This document shows positions 18,303-26,784 of a DNA stretch of 64,000 nt, piece by piece. Source of the stretch: Chryseobacterium sp. FP211-J200. GTDB lineage: Bacteria > Bacteroidota > Bacteroidia > Flavobacteriales > Weeksellaceae. The DNA is taken from NCBI RefSeq assembly GCF_001643375.1, contig NZ_LSHB01000008.1, positions 1 through 64,000 of the forward strand. The letters run 5' to 3'. Every line of letters starts with the position of its first letter. The first letter of the stretch is position 1. The notes under the pieces were generated by a model. It did not search any database. It worked only from the letters and a program-made list of their open reading frames with translations, and was not told where the DNA came from. The position numbers were made by a program, and so were the translations under genes.

Positions 18303-19322
18303 TTATTTTAAAGAGCCAATTCCCAAAGAGCCGTCATTTTTTGGCAGTACGGTATCCACGGCTTCCGGATGATTTTCAGTTGATGTCGTTTCTTCATCTC
18401 CAGAGGAAAAATCATCCAACATATCCATCGTCGGAACAAAAAACAGGCTGCCGGTTTTTGCGGTGCTAAAATCCAGCAAACGGTCATAATTGCCTGGAGG
18501 ATTGCCAATAAACATATTGTTAAGCATCAGTTTTACCGTGTTGAAAGTACTTGCATAAGCAATGAAGTACGTTCCCATCTCGTTGGTTGACATATTACCA
18601 AACGGAAGGTTATCGCGGATAATTTTGAAATCATCACCCACATTGGCCAATGCAGAATGTGAATTTTGAGGTTTGATGTCATCCGTCATTTCTACATCGC
18701 TGTCTTTGTAGCGGCCAAAAACTTTTTCTTGTTCTTCTACCGGAAGTGCCTTAAATGCCGCCAAATCATGAATATACTTTTGGACAAAAAGATAACTGCC
18801 TCCTTTGTAAACCTCATCCTCCTCACCAATTAAACCAAAATATTCGCGCAAATTGCTTTCAGGATTTTCTGTTCCGTCTACAAAACCGAGAATGGAACGG
18901 CCATCCCAATAACGGAATCCGTGGACTTCTTCCACGCAATCTGCCACCGGAGAAAGTACTTTGGCAATATCTGCTGCCATATCATAACAGATGCTTGAGT
19001 TGGATCCTTTCAGGTGAAAATGCAAATCGCCTTTGGTAGAAACGGCAGTATAACGGCTTCCAACAATAGGTTCAAATTCCTCCAGCTCTTTCGGTAATGG
19101 TTTGGGCAAATCCAGCCAATGCCATGCACTGTAACCAATCCCCATGATGCAGCTGGCGTTATCATCCGGAAAACGGACATAAGCAGAATGGTTAAGGTTG
19201 ATTACCAAAGCACAGATGCGCTGAAAAGCTTCTTTGATTGGTGCACCTTCCTTAAAATTCCAAACCGTAAAAATGGTGTTTGTTCCGTGATTGCTGAGTA
19301 CATCCTGTGATCCCTGTCTCAT
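18303..19322 (-). CDS. DyP-type heme peroxidase, encapsulin cargo
   Basis: A 339-residue dye-decolorising peroxidase. The GxxDG motif with catalytic Asp is GFVDGTENP (D149). The proximal heme ligand is H222 in PQNSHSALA, and the distal arginine is in the IIRDNLPFG segment (R236). After the catalytic domain there is an acidic flexible linker at about residues 304-329 and then DGSLGIGSLK at the extreme C-terminus. This matches the targeting peptide that DyP cargos use to dock inside encapsulins. The role is probably oxidative-stress protection inside the shell. It is first gene of a two-gene operon with the shell protein. Confidence 0.96.
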   Translation of the reverse strand: MRQGSQDVLSNHGTNTIFTVWNFKEGAPIKEAFQRICALVINLNHSAYVRFPDDNASCIMGIGYSAWHWLDLPKPLPKELEEFEPIVGSRYTAVSTKGDLHFHLKGSNSSICYDMAADIAKVLSPVADCVEEVHGFRYWDGRSILGFVDGTENPESNLREYFGLIGEEDEVYKGGSYLFVQKYIHDLAAFKALPVEEQEKVFGRYKDSDVEMTDDIKPQNSHSALANVGDDFKIIRDNLPFGNMSTNEMGTYFIAYASTFNTVKLMLNNMFIGNPPGNYDRLLDFSTAKTGSLFFVPTMDMLDDFSSGDEETTSTENHPEAVDTVLPKNDGSLGIGSLK

Positions 19323-19407
19323 GTGTCTATTTTGATTCGGTTATTAACAGTGGCTAATTTAGGAAAAAATCAATGAATTATGACGATTTATAGTTTAAAA
19401 TAAAAAA

Positions 19408-19434
19408 ACTCAAAACCACTGAAGGTTCCGAGTT
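19408..19434 (-). terminator. Terminator of the efflux operon
   Basis: AACTCAAAACC at 19408-19418 pairs with GGTTCCGAGTT at 19424-19434 with two wobbles. The T run lies on the minus-strand side. It ends the TetR-TolC-EmrA-EmrB operon. Confidence 0.75.
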
Positions 19435-19460
19435 TTTTACAAACAACTAAAAAATAAATA

Positions 19461-21041
19461 TTAATGAACCGCACTCAGGTCGATCTTCTCGCCTTTGCCT
19501 TTGCGTTCTCTTACGAATAGTACGAACGGAATACAGATGAGGAACATCAATCCCAAATAAAGGAAAACGTCCATATAAGATAGCACCGTTGCCTGTTTCG
19601 TGACGCCATAATCCAGAATCTGATAAGCCGACTGGAGTGCTTTGTCCGGCGCCATTCCTTTCGCTATAAAACTAGCTTTGAGACCAGCAACCCTTTGTTG
19701 AACATCCAGGTCGTTGACATCCAGATGGGCGACGAGCGTGCTTCTGTAAAGTTCACTTTTGTTGGCGATGAAAGTGGTGATCGCAGCAATCCCGAATGAA
19801 CCTCCTAACTGACGCATCATTCCAGTAAATGCCGCACCTTGACCGATTTCCGGCCCTTTCAATGTACTTAATGACAATGAGGTGATTGGAATGAATAACA
19901 GTCCCAGTCCCATTCCGCGGACGATCAGCATCCAGAAGAACGCATCTTTGCCTGTGTCTGGCGTAATAATTTTATATCCCCAAAAACTGTAGATGAAGAA
20001 GATCAATAATCCTAAGGCTACCAAAATTTGTTGTTTGACACCTCTTGTAAGCAATTGCCCAATGATCGGCATCATAAAAGCGGTCGTCAAAGCTGCAGGA
20101 ATCATTAATGCTCCTGATTGCAATGCTGTCCAGCCAAGAATACTTTGCGTGTAAAGCGGAACGATGAACGTAGAACCGTACAAACCAAATCCTAAAACGA
20201 AGGACATGATGGTTCCGATCCTCAGGTTTCCGTTCTTCAACACCCTAAGTTCCACAATCGGATATTTGAAGGTGAGTTCGCGCCAAATGAATAAGATAAA
20301 TCCTACAACTGCTGTGATCGTCAAGAAAACGATGGCTTTACTTTCGAACCAATCGTCCTCGTGGCCTCTTTCCAAAATGTATTGCAATGAACCTACAAAG
20401 GCTGCCAACAATCCAATCCCTGCCCAATCGACATCGGAAATCGAACGCTTCTCGGAATACCTTGGACTTTTCACAAACTGTATCGTCAATAATGTGGCGA
20501 TGATCCCCAAAGGAATATTGATGTAAAAAATATAAGGCCAGCTGTAATTATCAACAATGTAACCTCCCAAAGGCGGACCTAAAGTTGGACCGATGATCAC
20601 TCCCAGACCATAGATCGCCTGAGCCATACTTCTCTTCTCGACCGGATAGGATTCTGTAATGATCGTTTGCGAAGTCACCAAAAGTGCTCCACCACCAATT
20701 CCCTGCATCAATCGGAAAAAAACCAGTTCCCAAATGTTGGTGGCATTACCACAGAGAAAAGAGAAAATCGTGAATATAATGATGGAAGCCGCAAAATAAT
20801 TTCGTCTTCCGAACTGCTGAGACAACCAGCTGGTCATCGGAACGATAATCACGTTACCAATGGCGTAAGCGGTGATGACCCAACCCACTTCGGAAAGTGT
20901 GGCACCAAGATTACCTTTCATCTCATTTAGGGCCACATTCACAATCGTGGAATCCACGATCTCCAGAAGGGCGCACATAATGGCGGTGATAGTAATAATG
21001 GTTCTGCGGAATCCATATTCTACTAATGAATCGTCTTGCAT
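19461..21041 (-). CDS. emrB: DHA2-family MFS drug transporter (EmrB/QacA type)
   Basis: A 526-residue inner-membrane proton-drug antiporter with 14 predicted membrane segments. Motif C of the antiporters is visible as GPTLGPPLGGYIVD, and the first segments contain the DSTIVNVAL pattern typical of DHA2 proteins. It pumps hydrophobic toxic compounds through a periplasmic adaptor to an outer-membrane channel. The adaptor gene ends three bases before this start, and the TolC and TetR genes lie upstream in the same direction, so it belongs to a tripartite pump operon. Substrates cannot be told from sequence. The C-terminus ends in a charged lysine-rich tail. Confidence 0.94.
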   Translation of the reverse strand: MQDDSLVEYGFRRTIITITAIMCALLEIVDSTIVNVALNEMKGNLGATLSEVGWVITAYAIGNVIIVPMTSWLSQQFGRRNYFAASIIIFTIFSFLCGNATNIWELVFFRLMQGIGGGALLVTSQTIITESYPVEKRSMAQAIYGLGVIIGPTLGPPLGGYIVDNYSWPYIFYINIPLGIIATLLTIQFVKSPRYSEKRSISDVDWAGIGLLAAFVGSLQYILERGHEDDWFESKAIVFLTITAVVGFILFIWRELTFKYPIVELRVLKNGNLRIGTIMSFVLGFGLYGSTFIVPLYTQSILGWTALQSGALMIPAALTTAFMMPIIGQLLTRGVKQQILVALGLLIFFIYSFWGYKIITPDTGKDAFFWMLIVRGMGLGLLFIPITSLSLSTLKGPEIGQGAAFTGMMRQLGGSFGIAAITTFIANKSELYRSTLVAHLDVNDLDVQQRVAGLKASFIAKGMAPDKALQSAYQILDYGVTKQATVLSYMDVFLYLGLMFLICIPFVLFVRERKGKGEKIDLSAVH

Positions 21042-21044
21042 TGT

Positions 21045-22163
21045 TTAGTTTTTAAGGGAAACTGTCGTTTGAACGTTCATTCCAACACGTAGTTTCTTCA
21101 TAATATCTTCATTGAGGTTGTCAAACGTGATCTTCACCGGAAGTCTCTGAACTACTTTTACGAAGTTTCCACTAGCGTTGTCCGGAGGAAGCAATGCGAA
21201 TGCAGAACCTGTTGCCGGAGAGAATGAACTGATCGTTCCCTGGAATTTCTGGTCAGGATAAGCATCGATCTCGATCTCTACTTTTTGACCTTCTACCATT
21301 TTCTCCACCTGCGTTTCTTTGAAGTTGGCAACCACCCATTTCTGATTGCTCAATACTACACTGAACAATTGAGAACCTGCCTGAATAAACTGACCTGCCT
21401 GAACTGGAATTTTGGAGACATAACCACTTTCTTTCGCTGTAATGACTGTGTAGGAAAGGTTCAATTTAGCAGTTTCCACTTCCACTTGTCTTTGTTTCAA
21501 GGTAGAATTAGCGATTCCAATATTCTGATAAGTTGCGTTTGATTGAGAAGTCACCACGCCAGTCTGAACACTCGCCTGATTTTTCTGATCAACCAAGACC
21601 TGAAGTTGTTTCTGAGCGGTCTGATAAGCTGCAGAAGCCTGCTCGTATTGTTGTTGCGTGATCGTGTGGTCTTTTACCAATTCAGTATATCTTTTCATAT
21701 CCTGCTCTGTTCTCCAAACGTTCACTTTTGCTGCTTCGATCTGTGCGTTTGCTGTTTGAACTGCTGCTCTGGAGTTGTTGATCCCGGAAGCTGCTGCCTC
21801 TGAACCTGCGTGTGCGGAAGCAACGTTACTTTGAGCTGTTCCCAAAGCCGCTTCTGCCTGAGAAACTGCCATCGTCTGATCTCTGTTATCAAGGATAATC
21901 AATGTATCTCCTTTTTTAACAAATTGATTGTCTTTTACTTTAACCTCAGAAATGTAACCTGATATCTTGGAGATCACTGGACTAACGTCTGCTGCGATCT
22001 GTGCATCATCGGTCTCCTCGTGAGCCTGTCCGTATTGGTATTGTCTGAAACCGAAGAAAGCCGCTGCCAAAACTGCAACTGTAAGAACGATGTAGAAAAC
22101 CGGACTTTTTTTCTTTTTTACCGGAACTTCTCCCTGCTCGAATTTTATATTGTCTTGTGCCAT
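21045..22163 (-). CDS. emrA: HlyD/EmrA-type periplasmic adaptor
   Basis: A 372-residue membrane-fusion protein that links the EmrB-type pump to the outer-membrane channel. A single N-terminal membrane segment (residues 20-38) is preceded by a lysine cluster. The lipoyl half-motifs flank a long coiled coil with glutamine- and alanine-rich heptads. The first lipoyl half contains ISGYISEVKVKDNQFVKKGD, with the returning half GYVSKIPVQAGQFIQAG. A beta-barrel domain follows. It sits three bases upstream of the transporter gene, so the two are probably translationally coupled. Confidence 0.93.
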   Translation of the reverse strand: MAQDNIKFEQGEVPVKKKKSPVFYIVLTVAVLAAAFFGFRQYQYGQAHEETDDAQIAADVSPVISKISGYISEVKVKDNQFVKKGDTLIILDNRDQTMAVSQAEAALGTAQSNVASAHAGSEAAASGINNSRAAVQTANAQIEAAKVNVWRTEQDMKRYTELVKDHTITQQQYEQASAAYQTAQKQLQVLVDQKNQASVQTGVVTSQSNATYQNIGIANSTLKQRQVEVETAKLNLSYTVITAKESGYVSKIPVQAGQFIQAGSQLFSVVLSNQKWVVANFKETQVEKMVEGQKVEIEIDAYPDQKFQGTISSFSPATGSAFALLPPDNASGNFVKVVQRLPVKITFDNLNEDIMKKLRVGMNVQTTVSLKN

Positions 22164-22234
22164 TATTTTTTTATTTAAAGTTTTTTATGTTCTAAGTTTA
22201 GAGTTCTTTTTTATCAATGATCATTGATCCTTTA

Positions 22235-23545
22235 TCAATTATTATTAATTGTTCCTGTAGTTTGTAATAATTTTTTGTGAGCCAATGCTGCGTCTGCTTT
22301 TGAAGTGACAACGTTGACGTTAGCTGTGATCTTCGCTGTGTCGGCATCCAGAAGGTTGGTGATGGTTTCCAATCCTGCATTGTATTTGTTAAGTGTAATT
22401 CTGTAATTTTCCTCTGCCTGTTCCAAAGCTCTTTGATAGACATCGATCTTCTTGTGGGCGTAAAGGTCATTCTGATAATCGCGTCTCACTTCCAGAGTTA
22501 CGTTGTCATTAAGCAATTCGTTGTTAGCTGCCAATTCCTGCTCTTTCGCTTTGGATTGGATGTAACTAGAATTCTTTTTCCAGATGTTGGAAAGGTTGTA
22601 TTGCAATCCAACACCTACATTCACAGCATTATAGATAGTTAAAAGTTTCGGAACATCTGCCGCTACGTAACCACCAGTGAAAGCAATAGAAGGAAGATTT
22701 TCCGCTTTTGCCGACTTGCTTCCAAGCGCTGCTGCTTTTCTTTGGTAATCCAAAGCCTTGAGATCATTTCTGTTTTCTCTAGCCAAGTTCAAATAATAAT
22801 CATCCGGTTTTGTAAGGTCATCTTCACCGATGTAATTGGAATCCACTTCGATCTCTGTGTTGTCAGGAAGTCCTAACAAAAGATCCATATTGATGTTGGC
22901 GATGCTGTAATTGTTCTCAGCTTCCATCAATTGCAATTCGATATTCGAAGTTTGAAGTTGTGCCTTCAAACGGTCATTTCTTGCGATCACGCCATTGTTT
23001 TCCAACTTAATAAAAGACTGATCTCTCCTTTGAGACGAAGTCAGATTTTCCTTCAGAAGTTTTACCACTTCATTTGCTTTGAACAGGTTGTTATACGCCT
23101 GAGAAATGTTGTAGGCAATTGCATTCTTATCGTTTTCCGTATTCAGCTTGGAGGCTTCTACAAGATATTCTGCAGATTTGATCCCGTATTTGATTCTTCC
23201 ACCTGAGTAGATCGGCACTGAAACGTTTGCAGAACCGTAAAGTACGTTACTCACTTTTGGTCCGCCGCCAGACATTCCCTGGAGCTTAAGATCAACGTGT
23301 GGTTCCAGTGGTAGATACAAATAACTTCCAGAAACCGTCAGTTCCGGTAATTGTTTGTTCTTCGCTGCCAAAAGGTTGGCTGTGGATTCTTCGATCTGAG
23401 CGCGGTCTATTTTTAGATTTTTGCTGTTCTCGATCCCTAATTTAACCGCTTCTTCCAGACTAATGGTTCGTTTTTCCTGAGCAGAAAAGAAACAGAAAGT
23501 TCCGACAAGAATAATTGCTGTTAAAAATTGATTCATTGTTTGCAT
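22235..23545 (-). CDS. TolC-family outer-membrane efflux protein
   Basis: A 436-residue outer-membrane channel component of the same pump. A signal peptide of about 22 residues ends at FFSAQ. The mature protein shows the two OEP repeats of long amphipathic helices, beginning SLEEAVKLGIENSKNLKID. It completes the path from cytoplasm to medium with the adaptor and the MFS pump encoded downstream. The length is normal. It follows the TetR gene closely, suggesting one transcript. Confidence 0.92.
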   Translation of the reverse strand: MQTMNQFLTAIILVGTFCFFSAQEKRTISLEEAVKLGIENSKNLKIDRAQIEESTANLLAAKNKQLPELTVSGSYLYLPLEPHVDLKLQGMSGGGPKVSNVLYGSANVSVPIYSGGRIKYGIKSAEYLVEASKLNTENDKNAIAYNISQAYNNLFKANEVVKLLKENLTSSQRRDQSFIKLENNGVIARNDRLKAQLQTSNIELQLMEAENNYSIANINMDLLLGLPDNTEIEVDSNYIGEDDLTKPDDYYLNLARENRNDLKALDYQRKAAALGSKSAKAENLPSIAFTGGYVAADVPKLLTIYNAVNVGVGLQYNLSNIWKKNSSYIQSKAKEQELAANNELLNDNVTLEVRRDYQNDLYAHKKIDVYQRALEQAEENYRITLNKYNAGLETITNLLDADTAKITANVNVVTSKADAALAHKKLLQTTGTINNN

Positions 23546-23570
23546 TATTGTTATTATAATTGAGTGTAGT

Positions 23571-24203
23571 TTAATTTTCCTGATAACCGATCAAAGCTCT
23601 CACAATAGTTTTTACATGAGCAGCAGCTTCCTGAAAGTAATGGCTTTCATATTGTTTCTCATCAAAATCGGGATTGTGCTTTTTGAGATATTCTTTATAG
23701 ATCTTAATACCATGCATCGCATTGAAGATGGTTCCGGAGATCGTGCATTGCAAAAAATGGTAGGATGGTCTTTTTGTGAAAACCCCTTTTTCCAAACCTA
23801 TTTCTACTATCTGTTCATTGATCTCTATATAATTGATCTTCGAAGCTTTTAGAAAATTCTGAATCTTCTTGTTCTGACTGATGACCTGTTGCGTGTGGAC
23901 CAACAAAAAGAAATCTCTCAGTCTCTGAACACGATTCACAAAATTATCGATGAATGCATCTATCTTTTCGATCTCTGTAAGGTCATTATTTTCTACGATA
24001 TTCTTTGCGAAGTTGAGACCTTCTTCCATTCTCCATTTGAAAAGCTCTTCCATCAGATTTTCTTTGGAACCGAAATAATAAGAGATCATCGAGACATTTA
24101 CTTTTGCTTTTGCTGCGATGTCTCTCACCGAAGTGCCATTATACCCCTTGGCAGCGAAGAGTTTTTCCGCAACCATCATGATGTGTTCTTCTTTTGTTGG
24201 CAT
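23571..24203 (-). CDS. TetR-family repressor of the efflux operon
   Basis: A 210-residue TetR regulator. The N-terminal HTH runs over about residues 8-48 (AEKLFAAKGYNGTSVRDIAA, then the YYFGSKENLMEELF recognition end). The C-terminal ligand domain is all helical and divergent. It is first in the operon, immediately before the TolC gene. A perfect 13-bp-arm palindrome overlaps its promoter, so autoregulation by ligand-relieved repression is likely. The inducer is unknown. Confidence 0.94.
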   Translation of the reverse strand: MPTKEEHIMMVAEKLFAAKGYNGTSVRDIAAKAKVNVSMISYYFGSKENLMEELFKWRMEEGLNFAKNIVENNDLTEIEKIDAFIDNFVNRVQRLRDFFLLVHTQQVISQNKKIQNFLKASKINYIEINEQIVEIGLEKGVFTKRPSYHFLQCTISGTIFNAMHGIKIYKEYLKKHNPDFDEKQYESHYFQEAAAHVKTIVRALIGYQEN

Positions 24204-24222
24204 AGTCTTGATTTTAGCGCTG

Positions 24223-24254
24223 CAAAGTTAAATCAAAAAAAACATTCAATCAAA
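24223..24254 (-). promoter_or_regulatory. Promoter of the TetR-efflux operon
   Basis: On the minus strand, TTTG (24254-24251) and TAACTTTG (24230-24223) are separated by 20 bases. Both match the Bacteroidota -33 and -7 consensus. Confidence 0.75.
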
Positions 24255-24271
24255 CATTTGTTTGATTGAAT
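24244..24271. promoter_or_regulatory. TetR operator palindrome
   Basis: ATTCAATCAAACA at 24244-24256 and its exact reverse complement at 24259-24271, with TT between. The palindrome covers the -33 element of the operon promoter, the usual geometry for steric repression by the adjacent TetR protein. Confidence 0.85.
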
Positions 24272-24602
24272 TTTTATGAATGAATTATTGACTGTTTCTA
24301 TAGTCAGACGGAAACAAACAATCAGGAACGAAGTGCGTTCGAAAAAATATAAATCACTGAATTAGAAAACGAAAGAATTTCTAGAAAAGATTTTAATCGT
24401 AAAACACATCCAAGTTTTACAGACTGATTTCCCAATCAAATATCATGATTTACCAGAAAAAAAAGTAAGAGAAATTTTGAAATCGAAATAAGTTGAGTAA
24501 CAAAAGAAGTACAGATGTCAATCAATTTGACAAAAACGAAAAATTGAAAGCTCAGAGAAAATCAATAAAAGTGATTAACAAAGTTAAAAACTAAATGTCA
24601 TT
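24272..24602. other. Gap with possible gene relic and tiny ORF
   Basis: About 330 bases without a confident gene. On the plus strand, 24366-24491 is open for 41 codons without a start, ending LPEKKVREILKSK then stop, and reads like the tail of a helical protein. It is followed by a 33-codon frame starting with TTG at 24493 and ending at 24594, which is lysine-rich. Neither is recognised. They may be decayed coding sequence. Confidence 0.3.
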
Positions 24603-25277
24603 TTATTTCGGAAAAGCCATATCCAAACTTCTAAAGTCTATCCACTCGTCAAATTTTTTACTGCTGTTGCTGATTGCAATGACATGCAATTTATTTTCTT
24701 TGGTATCAATATTTTTTCTGAGGGTCACAAAGTAGGTCAAATTATTCTGATCATCTTTCCATTTGATCAATTCCTCTGTCATGTGACGCGTCTCCTGCTC
24801 GCCATTCTCATCCAGAAAAATGGGATGCTGCTTTGTATTTTCAAGCTTTTTGTAAAAGCTCTGTTTCCCAAAATTGTTATTGAATTCGGTTATCAATGCA
24901 TCAGAATTGCTGTTATTTTCCAATTCCAGTTCGTAAACAAATGCAGCATTGTTATTTTTCAAATAGTAGATGATCAGACTGCTGATCTTTCCGATATTCA
25001 GATCATTGAATTTGAAATCATGATCAGGCGAAAATGAAAATTCTTCGTAATCCAAATTCAGATTGTACATCGTATTATGATTGTCGTCCTTGCTCAGATT
25101 AAAACCTTTCAGAATATCATCAACACTTTTGTTCAATGCTATTTTATCCAATTTTATTGTTTCTCGTTTCGTCACTTGTTTGGAAGTATCAACTGTACTT
25201 TTGACTTCTTTCTTTTCTTGTCCGTTGCAAGAGCTCATTAATGATAAAATGACTGATAGAAATAATATTTTTTTCAT
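24603..25277 (-). CDS. Hypothetical lipoprotein
   Basis: A 224-residue protein not recognised. The N-terminus is a lipoprotein signal (hydrophobic stretch then SLMSSCNGQ, lipobox cysteine at about residue 17), so it is probably anchored in the outer or inner membrane facing the periplasm. A charged lysine/threonine linker of about 30 residues follows, then a mixed alpha/beta domain. Tryptophan and aromatic residues cluster near the C-terminus. It stands alone between the TetR region and the delta' gene. Confidence 0.75.
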   Translation of the reverse strand: MKKILFLSVILSLMSSCNGQEKKEVKSTVDTSKQVTKRETIKLDKIALNKSVDDILKGFNLSKDDNHNTMYNLNLDYEEFSFSPDHDFKFNDLNIGKISSLIIYYLKNNNAAFVYELELENNSNSDALITEFNNNFGKQSFYKKLENTKQHPIFLDENGEQETRHMTEELIKWKDDQNNLTYFVTLRKNIDTKENKLHVIAISNSSKKFDEWIDFRSLDMAFPK

Positions 25278-25339
25278 TTGTGTGAAATAAGTTTGGATCC
25301 AAAAATCAAATATAAATAATCTGTAAGTTCAAGCTATCA

Positions 25340-26446
25340 TTAGCTCGAAGCTTTGTGAATATACCTTGTCAACTTGATTCCCATATCTGTCAAAACGATT
25401 TTGGAGTTGGCATTTCTGGAAATATGATAAGACGCATCTGTAATCTCTTCCACGATTGAAACAATGTTTGCGCCATGAATGAATTTTGAAAATGCTGACC
25501 AGTTGAAGTTGCCTTCCGAAAGTTTTTTGTAAACCAAATTATCGTTACCGTAATTCTGAAGCATTGCCAAACGGAAGATCTCGATACAATAATTAAGGAA
25601 TTTGATCTGTTTTTCGCGGTTCCATTCTGCAATCTGGTGCGCCCATTTTACGATTTCCCGCAAAACCTCAGGTTTTTTTTTGGCTTGAAATGCATTTCGT
25701 ACCCATTGAATAAAAAAAGTCTCAAACTCCGAAGCGCCGACATTATTTTCTGATAGAAATCTCGCCAAATTCCAGTCGCCTTGAGCTTGATAACCAATTT
25801 CCTTTGCTGTTTCTTTATTCGGAAGACTTTGCAGAATATCATCGTTATCGATCCTCGGAACATTTACGATCTGACATCTTGACAAAATGGTTGGCAGAAT
25901 ATCATTGGCACTCGGCGCACAGAGAATAATGTAAGTATTCTTTGGTGGTTCTTCCAGGAATTTCAGGATCTTGTTGGCTGCAGAATCGTTCATCTTGTCG
26001 GCTCGCCAAACAATAAGGATTTTGCTTCCGCCTTCAAAACTTTTGAGCATAAAACGTTGACCAATATCCTCGGCTTCATCTGCAGAAATGAAAAATTGTT
26101 TGTTCTCGGATTCCAGAAAACTCGTCCAATCATCAAAAGAAGAATATGGATTTTCTAAGATCATTTCACGCCATTGGTCAAAATACCTTTTACTGAGCGA
26201 AAGATTCTTTTCCGAAAAAACGGGAAAACTGAAATGCAGATCGAGGTGATTTAGATTCTCGACCTTGTGGACAGAGGATGGATTTTCTTTTTCAAAGATC
26301 TCCTGAGCCATCGCCAAAGCCAAAGGCAGAACGCCGTAACCCTCTTCTCCTAAGAAAAGCTGTGCATGACCAACTCTGGAATTATGAATGCTATCCTGTA
26401 AAACATTTTTGAGAGCCTGTTGCCCAATGATCTGTTCCCATTTCAT
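25340..26446 (-). CDS. holB: DNA polymerase III delta' subunit
   Basis: A 368-residue clamp-loader ATPase homologue. It begins with the typical WEQIIGQQALKNVL and GHAQLFLGEEGYG segment; the usual P-loop lysine is missing, as expected for delta', which does not hydrolyse ATP. The segment ILIVWRADKMNDSAANKILK and the SRC motif (LSRCQIVNV) are characteristic. It works with gamma/tau and delta to load the sliding clamp in replication. The remainder is an all-helical collar domain. No replication gene is adjacent here. Confidence 0.9.
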   Translation of the reverse strand: MKWEQIIGQQALKNVLQDSIHNSRVGHAQLFLGEEGYGVLPLALAMAQEIFEKENPSSVHKVENLNHLDLHFSFPVFSEKNLSLSKRYFDQWREMILENPYSSFDDWTSFLESENKQFFISADEAEDIGQRFMLKSFEGGSKILIVWRADKMNDSAANKILKFLEEPPKNTYIILCAPSANDILPTILSRCQIVNVPRIDNDDILQSLPNKETAKEIGYQAQGDWNLARFLSENNVGASEFETFFIQWVRNAFQAKKKPEVLREIVKWAHQIAEWNREKQIKFLNYCIEIFRLAMLQNYGNDNLVYKKLSEGNFNWSAFSKFIHGANIVSIVEEITDASYHISRNANSKIVLTDMGIKLTRYIHKASS

Positions 26447-26780
26447 GACGACAAAGATAATATTTTAGTCAGGATGAGAGATGGTGGAAGGTGGAAGTTT
26501 TTCAAATTTTGCAGATTTTACATCTCGTTTTTGATCATGCGAAACTGTATCTCGGATTGCAAAAATCTAACAATAGTGACGATCAGTCGTAAAATAACTA
26601 CCATCCATCGAAATTACTTAACAAACTTTAACCGAAATATATTTTTGCAATTCATTATTAATTAAGATATTTGCGGATTGAAATTTTAAAGGATAACATC
26701 GCCAAAATTCAAGTTATCAAAACACGGATGTACGAACTGCGATGCCATATGACCTTTAAAAAAACAATCAATATCTACAT
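26447..26780. other. Intergenic region upstream of outer-membrane protein gene
   Basis: About 330 bases. A TATTTTTG box at 26640-26647 could be the -7 element for the genes to the right. From 26671 a TTG-started 37-codon frame runs to 26784 and ends in an ATGA overlap with the next gene. Nothing else is recognised. Confidence 0.35.
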
Positions 26781-26784
26781 ATGA
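26671..26784 (+). CDS. Possible small ORF coupled to the next gene
   Basis: A 37-codon frame with a TTG start just after an AT-rich stretch. It contains RIEILKDNIAKIQVIKTRMY and ends in a TGA that overlaps the following ATG as ATGA. The overlap is what one sees in translational coupling, but the peptide is unrecognised and the frame may be chance. Confidence 0.2.
   Translation: MRIEILKDNIAKIQVIKTRMYELRCHMTFKKTINIYI

Noticed and set aside
25340-26446. Inactivated ATPase because the P-loop lysine is absent
   Set aside because: Delta' subunits normally lack ATP hydrolysis, so the missing lysine is expected.
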